From: Ectopseudomonas oleovorans
GTDB taxonomy: Bacteria; Pseudomonadota; Gammaproteobacteria; Pseudomonadales; Pseudomonadaceae
DNA length: 40,693 nt
Assembly (NCBI RefSeq): GCF_003052605.1
Contig: NZ_QASO01000102.1
Span: 1 to 40,693, forward strand
Direction: 5' to 3'
The notes below the pieces were generated by a model. It saw only the letters and a list, made by a program, of their open reading frames with translations. It made no database searches and was not told where the DNA came from. Shown one piece after another: positions 26,827-35,359 of this stretch. Every line of letters starts with the position of its first letter. The first letter of the stretch is position 1. Both the position numbers and the translations under genes were made by a program.

Positions 26827-27852
26827 ATGACACTCCTGATAGCGTTCGCTGTCCTCTCCATCCTGGTTTCGTTCATCTGCTCCATCCTCGAAGCCGCCCT
26901 GCTTTCCCTCACGCCCAGTTACATCGCACAGCAGAAGGCCGACAAACCGCAGCTGTACGAAAGGCTGAAAGAGCTCAAAGACAAGATCGACCAGCCGCTG
27001 GCGGCCATCCTGACCCTCAATACCGTGGCACATACCGTTGGTGCGACCGGCGTTGGTGCGCAGGTGGCAATCGTCTTCGGCGACGGTTACCTGGGTATCG
27101 CCTCGGCGGTCATGACCCTGCTGATTCTGGTGCTCTCGGAAATTCTGCCGAAGACCATCGGCGCACGTTACTGGCGCGCCCTTGCTCCCTTCCTGCCGAG
27201 CCTGCTGCGGGCAATGATCCTGCTGCTCAAGCCGTTCATCGTGCTCTCCGATCTGATCATGCGCCTGTTCGGCGGCAAGGAGCCGGAACATGATATTCGC
27301 CAGGAAATCAAGGCACTGACCCTGCTCGGCCGCGAAGTGGGCAAGCTCGACGAAGACGAGCATCGGGTGATCAGCAACATCCTCGACCTGCACGAGATTC
27401 GTCTGCGCGACATCATGACGCCGCGCATCGTCTGCGAATCCGCCGCACCGGATGAATCGATCGCCGAGTTCAAGACCCGTGCCCGCGAGAGCCAGTTCTC
27501 CCGCTACCCGGTGATCGGCGAGGACGAGTCGCCGCTGGGCGTGGTGTTCCGCTATGACGCCCTGGCCGCCGAGAACGACGCCGAACCGATCACCCAGATC
27601 ATGAAACCGCTGAAGGTCGTACCGGAAAGCATGAACGTGGAGAACCTGATGACCCTGATGATGCAGGAACATCAGCATATGTGCCTGGTGTACGACGAGT
27701 TCGGTAGCTGGCGCGGCCTGGTGACCCTGGAGGACATCATGGAAACCATCATCGGCAAACCAATTCTCGACGAGACCGACGACATTCCCAATATGCGCCG
27801 CTTCGCCAAGCGCCGTTGGGAACATCGACTCAAAGCTATCCGCGAAGACTGA
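26827..27852 (+). CDS. CNNM domain and CBS pair protein (CorC/HlyC-like family)
   Basis: A 341-residue membrane protein. The N-terminal CNNM/DUF21 transmembrane domain (about 1-150) contains CSILEAALLSLTPSYIAQ, LTLNTVAHTVGATGVGAQ and SEILPKTIGARYW. Two CBS motifs follow (IMTPRIVCESAAPDESIAEF near 200, FGSWRGLVTLEDIMETIIG near 300). It lacks the C-terminal CorC_HlyC domain, as in the shorter members, and is usually annotated as a hemolysin-like or Mg/Co transporter family protein; Mg2+ transport is plausible but unproven. No good ribosome site is seen before the ATG. The stop is directly abutted by the fpr stop. Confidence 0.88.
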   Translation: MTLLIAFAVLSILVSFICSILEAALLSLTPSYIAQQKADKPQLYERLKELKDKIDQPLAAILTLNTVAHTVGATGVGAQVAIVFGDGYLGIASAVMTLLILVLSEILPKTIGARYWRALAPFLPSLLRAMILLLKPFIVLSDLIMRLFGGKEPEHDIRQEIKALTLLGREVGKLDEDEHRVISNILDLHEIRLRDIMTPRIVCESAAPDESIAEFKTRARESQFSRYPVIGEDESPLGVVFRYDALAAENDAEPITQIMKPLKVVPESMNVENLMTLMMQEHQHMCLVYDEFGSWRGLVTLEDIMETIIGKPILDETDDIPNMRRFAKRRWEHRLKAIRED

Positions 27853-28629
27853 TCACCAGTAGTTTTCCACCGCCACCTGACCCGGCCGCCGGGTCAGGCT
27901 CAGATTCAGGCCGCGCGCTTTCAGACGCTGGCGAATGTCATCGATCATCTGCGGGTTGCCGCAAATCATCACTCGCGAATATTCGGGCGTCAGTTCAAGC
28001 CCGGCGGCGCGCTCCAACTCACCGTTGTCGAGCAGATCGGTGATACGCGCATTCAGGCAATCCGGCGCCTGCTCGCGAGTGACCACCGGCAGGTAGGTGA
28101 GTTTGTCAGCGAATTCGGCCAGGTGTTCCAGCTCGCCAAAACCCCTGATCAGCGGCTGATAGGCCAGTTCGGCGAAGCTACGCGCGCTGTACACCAGTAC
28201 GATACGCTCGAAGCGCTGCCACACCTCGAAGTCCTGCAGGATCGACAAAAACGGCGCGATGCCAGTGCCGCTACCCAGCAGCCAGAGGTCACGGCCGTCG
28301 ACGAAGCGGTCCAGGGTCAGGTAGCCGGTGGCCATCTTCTCCACCAGCAGGCTGTCGCCAACGCGCAGTCGACTCAACTCGCTGGTAAATTCGCCGCCCG
28401 GCACCACGATGGAGAAGAACTCGAGAAACTCGTCATGTGGCGCGGACACCAGCGAATAGGCGCGCCAAACCACAGTGCCATCGGTTTTCTCCACGCCCAG
28501 GCGCACGAACTGCCCGGCGCGGAAACGAAAGCCCGGGTCACGGGTAGTGCGCAGGGTGAACAGACTCGGCGTCAGGCTGCGTACCTCGAGCAGCGTCTGA
28601 CGGGTGAACTTGTCTTCGCTGACGGTCAT
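27853..28629 (-). CDS. fpr: Ferredoxin-NADP reductase
   Basis: A 258-residue flavoprotein of the bacterial FPR family, catalysing electron exchange between NADPH and ferredoxin or flavodoxin. The FAD-binding RAYSLVSAPHDE (R56-S59 are R-A-Y-S) and GGEFTSELSRL are seen, then the NADP-binding GSGTGIAPFLSIL near 118, and the MICGNPQM loop. The end is aromatic (VENYW), as in class I bacterial reductases. It lies beside rlmG with a 243-bp gap filled by palindromic element B. Its stop codon touches the stop of the CNNM gene. Confidence 0.92.
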   Translation of the reverse strand: MTVSEDKFTRQTLLEVRSLTPSLFTLRTTRDPGFRFRAGQFVRLGVEKTDGTVVWRAYSLVSAPHDEFLEFFSIVVPGGEFTSELSRLRVGDSLLVEKMATGYLTLDRFVDGRDLWLLGSGTGIAPFLSILQDFEVWQRFERIVLVYSARSFAELAYQPLIRGFGELEHLAEFADKLTYLPVVTREQAPDCLNARITDLLDNGELERAAGLELTPEYSRVMICGNPQMIDDIRQRLKARGLNLSLTRRPGQVAVENYW

Positions 28630-28642
28630 AATCGCCCCCTTC

Positions 28643-28812
28643 AGGCACCTCCAAACACTATCTGCGTTGTCATCACTGCGTTAAAAACAAGCTCGTGCGC
28701 GAGTCCGATCAAAATGCTCATTTACAGCTCGTAAAGTCGAGCGCGACTCCGACCGTTTCTCGCTTGTTTTTGCCTTGTGCTGACTGCCTCGCCTACGTGT
28801 TTAGAGGCACCT
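28643..28812. repeat. 170-bp palindromic element, copy B
   Basis: Outer ends are AGGCACCTCCAAACAC and GTGTTTAGAGGCACCT, complementary with three mismatches. The core reads (on the minus strand) CAAGGCAAAAACAAGCGAG, then CTGTAAATGAGCATT, then GAGCTTGTTTTTAACGCAGT, strongly similar to copies A and C. It sits between the divergent fpr and rlmG genes and so covers most of their shared upstream region. Confidence 0.75.
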
Positions 28813-28872
28813 CTTCATTGAATACCTGTCCAGTCTGGCGCAATTGCCCAGCAACAAACACCGAAGGTTTGC

Positions 28873-29997
28873 ATGCCTACTCTCGAAACTCCCTTCGCCA
28901 GCCTCGAACTGCAGCGTCAGCCGCACCAGGCGAACGAGCCGCTCCAAGCCTTCGATGCCGCCGACGAATACCTGCTGGGTCATCTTCATGAGCATGGCAT
29001 CGAGGCAGGTAGCCGGGTGCTGCTACTCAACGACAGCTTCGGCGCCCTCGCCTGCTCGCTGGCCGGACACTGCCAAGTGACCAGCAGCGGTGACTCGCAC
29101 CTGGGCTTTCTCGCCCTGCAGAAGAACCTCGCCGGCAACGGCCTGAGTGGCGACACTGTGACCTTTCTGCCGAGCTGCGAAACGCCGCAAGGACCGTTCG
29201 ACTGGATACTGATCCGCGTGCCGAAGACCCTGGCGCTGCTGGAGGAGCAACTGATTCGCCTGCACGGCCAGTTGGCGCCGAATGCCCGCGTGGTAGCCGG
29301 GGCGATGATCAAGCACCTGCCGCGCGCCGCCGGTGATCTGCTGGAGCAATACATCGGCCCGGTGCAGGCCTCGCTGGCCGTGAAGAAAGCCCGATTGCTG
29401 GTCGCCACGCCTGAAACCAAGGCGGCGCCGCACTCGCCCTACCCGACCCGCTACCGCCTGGATAAACCGGCGCTGGAGCTGGTCAACCACGCCAACGTGT
29501 TCTGCCGCGACGGCCTGGACATCGGCACCCGCGCCTTCCTGCCGCATTTGCCGCGCCACCTCGGCGCACGCCGCGTCGCCGACCTGGGCTGCGGCAACGG
29601 CGTGCTCGGCATCGCCTATGCCCTGGGCAGCCCGCAGGCACAGCTGACCCTGGTGGACGAGTCATACATGGCCGTGCAGTCGGCGCAGGAAAACTGGCTG
29701 GCGGCGCTCGGTGAGCGAACGGTGACGATCCGTGCCGGCGACGGCCTGGCCGAACAGCCGGCCGGCTCGCTGGACCTGGTGCTGTGCAACCCGCCCTTCC
29801 ACCAGCAGCAGGTGGTCGGTGATTCTCTCGCCTGGCGCATGTTCCAGCAGGCCCGCGCGGCGCTGGTGACCGGCGGCGAACTGTGGATAGTCGGCAACCG
29901 CCACCTGGGCTATCACGCCAAGCTGGCGCGGCTGTTCCGTGGCGTCGAGCAGGTGGCGGCCAACCCGAAGTTCGTGGTGCTCAAGGCGAGCAAGTAA
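28873..29997 (+). CDS. rlmG: 23S rRNA (guanine-1835-N2)-methyltransferase RlmG
   Basis: A 374-residue RsmC/RlmG-type duplicated methyltransferase. The first half is degenerate. The second half carries the SAM-binding motif VADLGCGNGVLGIAYA (about 236-251) and the catalytic NPPF (306-309, followed by H), used for exocyclic amino methylation of guanine. The C terminus LFRGVEQVAANPKFVVLKASK matches RlmG better than RsmC, because of the F-V-V-L-K ending. The start at 28873 has AAGG upstream. It converges with the TldD-like gene, with 5 nt between the stop codons. RlmG and RsmC are close relatives, so the exact target is a little uncertain. Confidence 0.85.
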   Translation: MPTLETPFASLELQRQPHQANEPLQAFDAADEYLLGHLHEHGIEAGSRVLLLNDSFGALACSLAGHCQVTSSGDSHLGFLALQKNLAGNGLSGDTVTFLPSCETPQGPFDWILIRVPKTLALLEEQLIRLHGQLAPNARVVAGAMIKHLPRAAGDLLEQYIGPVQASLAVKKARLLVATPETKAAPHSPYPTRYRLDKPALELVNHANVFCRDGLDIGTRAFLPHLPRHLGARRVADLGCGNGVLGIAYALGSPQAQLTLVDESYMAVQSAQENWLAALGERTVTIRAGDGLAEQPAGSLDLVLCNPPFHQQQVVGDSLAWRMFQQARAALVTGGELWIVGNRHLGYHAKLARLFRGVEQVAANPKFVVLKASK

Positions 29998-30002
29998 GCC
30001 AC

Positions 30003-31322
30003 CTACAAGGTCAGGGTAAAGCGCGACAGCAATGCCCCCGGCAGCGCCATCGAGCCGGTCTGCCGGGCGCCGTAGGTGCCGCCGGGCAGCAGCAGTTCGG
30101 GCTCGCGGGTCAGGGCTTCGAGTTGCGGGCCGAGGAAGTCGAACAGCGAATCATCGAAACGCATGGTGTTGGCCGGCGCCTGGATCTGCCCGTCCTCGAA
30201 CCAGAAGGTGGCGAAGCGGGTCATGCCGGTCAGGCGCGCGGCGGGCAGGTCGGAGAAATTGCCGTACCACAGGTTGCCGACGTAGAGCCCGGTGCCGAGC
30301 CGTTGCAGCACGTCGTGCTCATCCAATTTACCGCCATGCATGTGCAACGACAGCGGGTATTCGCCGCTGCACGCGCCATTGGCGATCAGTCCATATTCCG
30401 CGGCACTGCGTGAGCTGACCAGGCGCTCGCCGGGGCGACCACGGTCGATCAGGCGCAGCGGCTGGCGTGGCCCCTCTGCCGTGAAGGCTGGGGCCAGGCC
30501 GCCTTCGATACGTTCGTCCACGCTCACCTGGGTGTTGAGTTCGGCCTTGCCGCTGAATAGCCGCTGCAAGGGGCTGCCGCCCGAAGCCAGCGCCTGCGCA
30601 CCGAAGCCCCAGCAGCATAGGCTGACCAGCTCCTCCAGCGCTGCCGGCGCCAGGTAGGCCCGATAAGCCCCGGGCTGCAACGCCTTGGCCGGACGGCCGA
30701 GATAGGCCAGCTGCTGCCGCGCGTCCTCCAGCTTGCGGGCGAACACCTCTACATCCCACTGCTTGCCGGCATAGGCGCTTTTCACCGCCTGGCCGTTGTC
30801 ATGGAACAGGCTGAATTCGAGGTTGAAACTGCTGGCGGCGTACCAGCCGAACGCACCCCAGGAACTGGCGAAGCCCTGATACTGCGGGCCGACAGCGAGA
30901 AAGCCGACCAGATCCAGGCCAGCCGCCGCAGCGACGATCTGCTGCGCCATGGCCGCGCTATCCAGCGCAATCGCTTCGCCCATGGATTCGCTGCGCCAGG
31001 CCTGACGATTCAGGCGCAGATACGGATCCTCGCTCAGAGTTGGCAGCATGCCACGCAGGCGCTGCAGCGCTTGCAGCAGCAGGGGTACATCTTCATCGAG
31101 CACACCACTGAGCGCCAGCTTGTGCTCGGCATGGCGCTGGCCCTGGTACAGCGACAGGGTGACGTAGACCTGCTGCACATCGCCGGCCTGGCGCACCTGG
31201 CCCTGGTTGAAACGGATAAAGCTGGACACCTCGGCGCCGTAGGCCAGGGTGAAGCCCTACTCGCCCACGACCTGCGCCTGCAGGTGCTCGAGCAACGCAC
31301 TGAAATGCTGACGTGCGTCCAT
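30003..31322 (-). pseudogene. TldD/PmbA-family metallopeptidase-like gene with amber stop at codon 22
   Basis: From ATG 31322 (MDARQHFSALLEHLQAQVVG) the frame meets TAG at 31259-31257, codon 22, then continues open for about 417 codons through GFTLAYGAEVSS to FTLTL and the TAG at 30005-30003. The downstream part, including FSGKAELNTQVSVDERIEGG and LYVGNLWYGNFSDLPAARL, matches the PmbA-like partner of TldD-type proteins, which form heterodimeric proteases. A single C-to-T change from CAG (Gln) would account for the stop. The start overlaps the end of the preceding remnant (TGATG), so both were co-translated. Restart at an internal GTG (31229) would give a protein missing about 30 residues. A sequencing error cannot be excluded. 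Confidence 0.8.
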
Positions 31323-32077
31323 CAGGCAGCCCCTCCAAAAACGTCGATATCGGCAAAGACGCAGGCCGGTGAAGCGTACCCCACGCGAATCACCTGGTTG
31401 GGCTCGCCCTTGCCGCAATAGAGTGTACCCATCACCTCGAAGGTGCTGACATCGCGGACTGCCTTGAGGTTGCGCAAGAAGCGCGAGCTGATGCCGCGGT
31501 AGTTGGGGTTCTTCACCACGCCCTTGAGCTCGCCGTTTTCGATCAACTGACCCCACTCGCAGCCGAACTGGAACTTGTTGCGCGCGTCGTCGATCGACCA
31601 TGAGCGGTTGTTGCTCATCAGGATGCCGCGATCGATGCCGCCGATCAGCTCGGCCTGGGTCTTGTCACCCGGCTCCAGATTGAGATCAGCGCCGACTCCG
31701 CCATCAGCAGCTCGAACCAGTGGGCGGCGCCCGCCAGCTGCTGCTGGTAACCCGGCATCACATCGTCGCTTTGCTCGGTGGGGTGCGGCAGGCTGGCGAG
31801 ATCCAGCAGGTTATGCCCGACCAGAGCACGGGCCATCAGCTCGGCACGCTCCAGCGCGGCCTGCAAACCGCCCTGACTGAGCCGCATAGGCTTCGACACC
31901 GGCGATACGCACGGTGAGCATGGCGCCGGCATCGTCGACGAAGGACGGCGCCTGCGCCACACGCCGGCGTACCCAGTAGGATTCCCGGCTTTCCTGCACA
32001 TGGCGCAGCGACCAGAAGTCAGCTGTGGATTTCAGCGCGGCGAAGCGGCGCTGCAGGGTATCGCTGAGGGCGAACAT
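31322..32077 (-). pseudogene. TldD-like metallopeptidase remnant: large internal deletion and frameshifts
   Basis: ATG 32077, after a strong AAGGAGG, gives MFALSDTLQRRFAALKSTAD and then DFWSLRHVQESRESYWVRRR, the normal N terminus. Near 31885 the frame shifts after GVEAYAA; it resumes as LSQGGLQAALERAE and runs to FELLMAES. Near 31690 it jumps to DLNLEPGDKTQAELIGG, the C-terminal part ending VFADIDVFGGAA at 31322. The full-length family is about 480 residues; only about 250 codons remain. The missing middle includes the HExxxH-type metal site of the TldD fold, so the product cannot be an active peptidase. I infer gene decay, together with the amber in the partner gene. Confidence 0.88.
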
Positions 32078-32147
32078 CGGGCCTCCTTGGCTGGCGACGA
32101 AAGGAGGCCAGCATGGGAACAAGCACGCGCCGGGATCAACCGCGGCC

Positions 32148-32294
32148 TCAGCCCGGCGTCCCCAAACCCGCCGCGCTCATGAACTGGCGCAACAGCCAGG
32201 CCACGATGCCCAGCGCTGTGACGCTGCAGGCCCAGATCAGCACCAGCCAACCCAGACGCTGCCACAGCGGTTTCTTCCCTTCGGTTTCGGTCAT
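32148..32294 (-). CDS. DUF2474 small membrane protein of the cyanide-insensitive oxidase
   Basis: A 48-residue peptide: MTETEGKKPLWQRLGWLVLI, a single helix continuing ACSVTALGIVAWLLRQF, and a short tail MSAAGLGTPG. It matches the DUF2474 family, short CydX-like proteins encoded after cioB/cydB that probably bind as an accessory subunit of the bd-type oxidase. The start is at 32294 with AGGAG 6 nt upstream; two of the five bases of that site (32304-32305) belong to palindromic element C. The stop is at 32148, and the TldD remnant starts 70 nt later. The gene is separated from cioB by 196 nt occupied almost entirely by the element. Confidence 0.85.
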   Translation of the reverse strand: MTETEGKKPLWQRLGWLVLIWACSVTALGIVAWLLRQFMSAAGLGTPG

Positions 32295-32303
32295 GACCGT
32301 CTC

Positions 32304-32494
32304 CTAAGAACCTGATTCAAAGCCTCGCGAGCTAGAGCCATGCAAGGCGCAACGTTGGTAACAGCCTCCGGCTGGTCAAAGCAGGCGAGAACCGGTCGGA
32401 GTCGCGTTCGACTGTACAAGTGGTACATGAGCAGGCCGAGCCTGCTTTTAACGCCGCAGGGCCGACGCGCAGCAGGCTTTGGACCGGTTCTCAG
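32304..32494. repeat. 191-bp palindromic element, copy C
   Basis: The ends CTAAGAACCTGATTCAAAGCC and GGCTTTGGACCGGTTCTCAG are inverted repeats with a few mismatches and match the ends of copy A. Shared inner blocks are GCGAGCTAGAGCCATGCAAGG, TACAAGTGGTACATGAGCA, CTTTTAACGC and GCCGACGCGCAGCAG. The right end contains the TGA stop of cioB (32493-32491). The left end adjoins the ribosome site of the DUF2474 gene. Confidence 0.85.
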
Positions 32495-33498
32495 TGATAG
32501 CCGTCATCCACCGTCACCTTGCCTCTAAACACGTAATAGCTCCAGGCGGTGTACATGAGGATGAAGGGGATGATGAACAACGCGCCCACCAGCATGAAGC
32601 CCTGACTCTGCGGCGGTGCGGAGGCCTCCCAGATACTGATCGACGGCGGAATCACGTTCGGCCACAGGCTGATACCCAGGCCGCTGTAGCCGAGGAAGAT
32701 CAACGCCAGGGTGAGCAGGAACGGCGAGTAGTTGGCGTTGTTGGCCACGGCGCGCAGCAGCGCCCAGGTGCACAACAGCACCAACACCGGCACGGGCATG
32801 AACCAGAACAGGTTGGGCAGGCTGAACCAGCGCTCGGCGATATCCGGATGCGCCAGCGGCGTCCACAGGCTGACGATGCCGGTCACGGCCAGCACCACGA
32901 AGATCAGCGGCCGGCCGAGGTCATGCATTTGCTGCTGCAGACGTCCTTCGGTCTTCATGATCAGCCAGGTGCAGCCGAGCAATGCATAGGCGGCGATCAG
33001 CGCCAGACCGCAGAACACCGAGAACGGCGTCAGCCAGTCGAAGGCGCCGCCGGCAAATCGGCGGTTCACCACTTCGAAGCCATCGATATAGGCACCCAGC
33101 GCTACACCCTGGAAGAAGGTGGCGGTCAGCGAGCCGCCGATAAAGGCCTTGTCCCACAGATGGCGCTTGGCGGCCTTGGCCTTGAAGCGGAACTCGAAGG
33201 CCACACCCCGAAAGATCAGCCCCAGCAGCATCAGGATCAGCGGCAGGTACAGCGCATCCAGCACCACCGAGTAGGCCAGCGGGAAGGCGCCAAACAGCGC
33301 TGCACCGCCGAGTACCAGCCAGGTTTCGTTGCCGTCCCAGACCGGCGCCACGGTGTTCATCATCACATCGCGCTCGCCGTCGTCACGGACGAAGGGAAAG
33401 AGGATGCCGATGCCCAGATCGAAGCCGTCCATCACCACGTACATCATCACGCCAAAGGCGATGATCACCGCCCAGATCAGCGGAAGGTCGATACCCAT
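32491..33498 (-). CDS. cioB: Cyanide-insensitive cytochrome bd-type quinol oxidase, subunit II (CioB)
   Basis: A 335-residue polytopic membrane protein of the CydB/CioB family, which stabilises the haem-bearing subunit I. It starts MGIDLPLIWAVIIAFGVMMY, and the family motif MDGFDLGIG is near residue 25, followed by MNTVAPVWDGNETWLVLGG. The C-terminal part is MYTAWSYYVFRGKVTVDDGY. ATG 33498 lies 2 nt after the cioA stop with GAGGA upstream; an in-frame TTG at 33504 would overlap cioA and is less likely. The stop codon lies within the terminal repeat of element C. Confidence 0.95.
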   Translation of the reverse strand: MGIDLPLIWAVIIAFGVMMYVVMDGFDLGIGILFPFVRDDGERDVMMNTVAPVWDGNETWLVLGGAALFGAFPLAYSVVLDALYLPLILMLLGLIFRGVAFEFRFKAKAAKRHLWDKAFIGGSLTATFFQGVALGAYIDGFEVVNRRFAGGAFDWLTPFSVFCGLALIAAYALLGCTWLIMKTEGRLQQQMHDLGRPLIFVVLAVTGIVSLWTPLAHPDIAERWFSLPNLFWFMPVPVLVLLCTWALLRAVANNANYSPFLLTLALIFLGYSGLGISLWPNVIPPSISIWEASAPPQSQGFMLVGALFIIPFILMYTAWSYYVFRGKVTVDDGYH

Positions 33499-33500
33499 GT

Positions 33501-34940
33501 TCAATTCCTCTGCGGCAAGGTGTCGGTTTCGCCATCGTCCAGGCCTTCTTCGGCAGCCGACAACGGCCGTGCCGGCGTACGCGGCTGACCAGGACCACCG
33601 GAAGACACTTGCTTGCCCTCATCGAGCTTCGGCCCCTTGCGCACCAGACGCAGCATGTAGCCGATGCCGGCACCGAACAGTACGAAATAGACCACCACGA
33701 ACAGCGCCAGAGTGAAGCCCAGCTGCGCCGCACTATGCCCTGATGAAGCATCGGCGGTACGCATCAGGCCATGAACGATCCAGGGCTGGCGGCCGATCTC
33801 GGTGGTGTACCAGCCCGCGAGGATGGCGATGATCCCGCTGGGGCCCATCCACACCGCCAGGTGCAGGAACGGCCGGCAGGTATACAACCGCTCGCCGCGA
33901 CGCAGCCAGGTGCCCCACAAGCCGGTGAGGATCATCATCAGGCCCATGGCGACCATGACGCGGAAGGTCCAGAAGACGATGGTGGAATTGGCCCGGTCTT
34001 CCGGCGGGAAGTCCTTGAGCGCCGGCACCTGCTTGTCCAGGCTGTGCGTGAGAATCAGGCTGCCGAGCGCGGGGATTTCCACCTTGAAGCGGGTTTCCTC
34101 GCGCTCCATGTCCGGCCAGCCGAAGAGGATCAGCGGGGTTGGCTCGTCGCCGACGTTCTCCCAGTGGCCCTCGATGGCGGCAATCTTCGCCGGCTGATAC
34201 TTGAGCGTGTTGAGGCCGTGCAGGTCACCGATGAAGGCCTGCACCGGCGCCACCAGCAGGGCCATCCACAGTGCCATCGAGAGCATCTTGCGGATCGCCG
34301 GGTTGTCACGCCCGCGCAGCAGGTGCCAGGCCGCCGAGGCGCCAACGAAGAAGGCGGTGGCGAGGAACGCCGCCGTAGCCATATGCGCCAGGCGATAGGG
34401 GAACGACGGGTTGAACACCACGGCGAACCAGTCCACCGGAATCACCCGCCCGTCGATGATCTCGAACCCCTGCGGCGTGTGCATCCAGCTATTGGAGGCG
34501 AGAATCCAGAAAGTCGAGATCAGTGTGCCGATGGCCACCATCACCGTGGAGAAGAAGTGCAGGCCCGGTCCGACGCGATTCCAGCCGAACAGCATGACGC
34601 CGAGGAAGCCCGCTTCGAGGAAGAACGCGGTGAGCACCTCGTACGTCAGTAGTGGCCCGGTGACCGCCCCGGCAAAATCGGAGAATGCGCTCCAGTTGGT
34701 GCCGAACTGATAGGCCATTACCAGACCGGAGACTACGCCCATGCCGAAATTGACCGCGAAGATCTTCGACCAGAAGTGGTAGAGATCGCGATATAGCGTA
34801 TTGCCGGTCTTCAGCCACAGACCTTCGAGCACCGCCAGATAACTGGCCAGGCCGATGGTGATGGCCGGGAAGACGATGTGGAAGGAAATGGTGAAGGCAA
34901 ACTGGATTCGGGCGAGATCAAGCGCCTCTAGACCGAACAT
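33501..34940 (-). CDS. cioA: Cyanide-insensitive cytochrome bd-type quinol oxidase, subunit I (CioA)
   Basis: A 479-residue haem-bearing subunit. The N-terminal RIQFAFTISFHIVFPAITIG carries the haem ligand H21. The conserved quinol-side segments KIFAVNFGMGVVSGLVMAYQ and GWYTTEIGRQPWIVHGLMRT (GRQPW) are present, while the long Q loop of canonical CydA is short, as expected for CIO-type enzymes. The C-terminal tail is hydrophilic. GAGGAT lies 7 nt before the ATG. It oxidises ubiquinol with O2, tolerates cyanide and does not pump protons. It is followed directly by cioB. A perfect ANR/FNR-type box lies about 150 bp upstream. Confidence 0.95.
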   Translation of the reverse strand: MFGLEALDLARIQFAFTISFHIVFPAITIGLASYLAVLEGLWLKTGNTLYRDLYHFWSKIFAVNFGMGVVSGLVMAYQFGTNWSAFSDFAGAVTGPLLTYEVLTAFFLEAGFLGVMLFGWNRVGPGLHFFSTVMVAIGTLISTFWILASNSWMHTPQGFEIIDGRVIPVDWFAVVFNPSFPYRLAHMATAAFLATAFFVGASAAWHLLRGRDNPAIRKMLSMALWMALLVAPVQAFIGDLHGLNTLKYQPAKIAAIEGHWENVGDEPTPLILFGWPDMEREETRFKVEIPALGSLILTHSLDKQVPALKDFPPEDRANSTIVFWTFRVMVAMGLMMILTGLWGTWLRRGERLYTCRPFLHLAVWMGPSGIIAILAGWYTTEIGRQPWIVHGLMRTADASSGHSAAQLGFTLALFVVVYFVLFGAGIGYMLRLVRKGPKLDEGKQVSSGGPGQPRTPARPLSAAEEGLDDGETDTLPQRN

Positions 34941-35085
34941 GTCACATCCTCATTCAGGGTTATTTCGGCCCCAGCACGTAAAGCCGATCCATAGACTCCA
35001 AGTGTTGGAGTCAAACGAACTGAAATTGTTCTTATGGAAGTGGTATGCAGCCGAGAAGCTGCTGAGTAAAGCGCGAAAAGGCGTA

Positions 35086-35099
35086 TTGATCTGGATCAA
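35086..35099 (-). promoter_or_regulatory. ANR/FNR box upstream of cioA
   Basis: TTGAT-CTGG-ATCAA, a perfect palindromic match to the ANR/FNR site TTGAT-N4-ATCAA, centred about 153 nt upstream of the cioA ATG. Oxygen-dependent control of cio genes by ANR (repression when oxygen is low) is reported in P. aeruginosa. Here the distance to the transcription start is unknown. Confidence 0.8.
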
Positions 35100-35186
35100 T
35101 GCATACTAAAAGACTAGCCGCTAAAGGCATAACTGGCGCTGTGGTGATTTGCCGCGCGACAGGCCACCGCAGCGCTTACCAAAAAA

Positions 35187-35256
35187 GCTTCGCCCCGGGG
35201 CGGGGCTCCTACGAAAAGCTGTGGCCCCCACCTGTAGGAGCGGCGCCCCGCCGCGA
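35187..35256. repeat. REP-type inverted pair (GTAGGAGC family), head-outward
   Basis: The left half ends GGGGCTCCTAC (35212) and the right half begins GTAGGAGCGGCGCCCCGC (35234). The heads point towards each other, opposite to the other pairs. It lies between cioA and the thiolase. Confidence 0.7.
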
Positions 35257-35266
35257 ACCTGCGCGC

Positions 35267-35301
35267 AAAAAAAGAGCGGCCACGCGCTACGCGGGCCGCT
35301 C
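35267..35301 (-). terminator. Rho-independent terminator of the thiolase gene
   Basis: On the minus strand GAGCGGCC pairs with GGCCGCTC around a 12-nt loop, followed by seven T (complement of 35267-35273). It lies about 60 nt after the thiolase stop. Confidence 0.88.
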
Positions 35302-35359
35302 GAATCACGGAGTTGCTTACATCGAGTGATCGCGATGACTTGCAACCACCCGTATTGGA

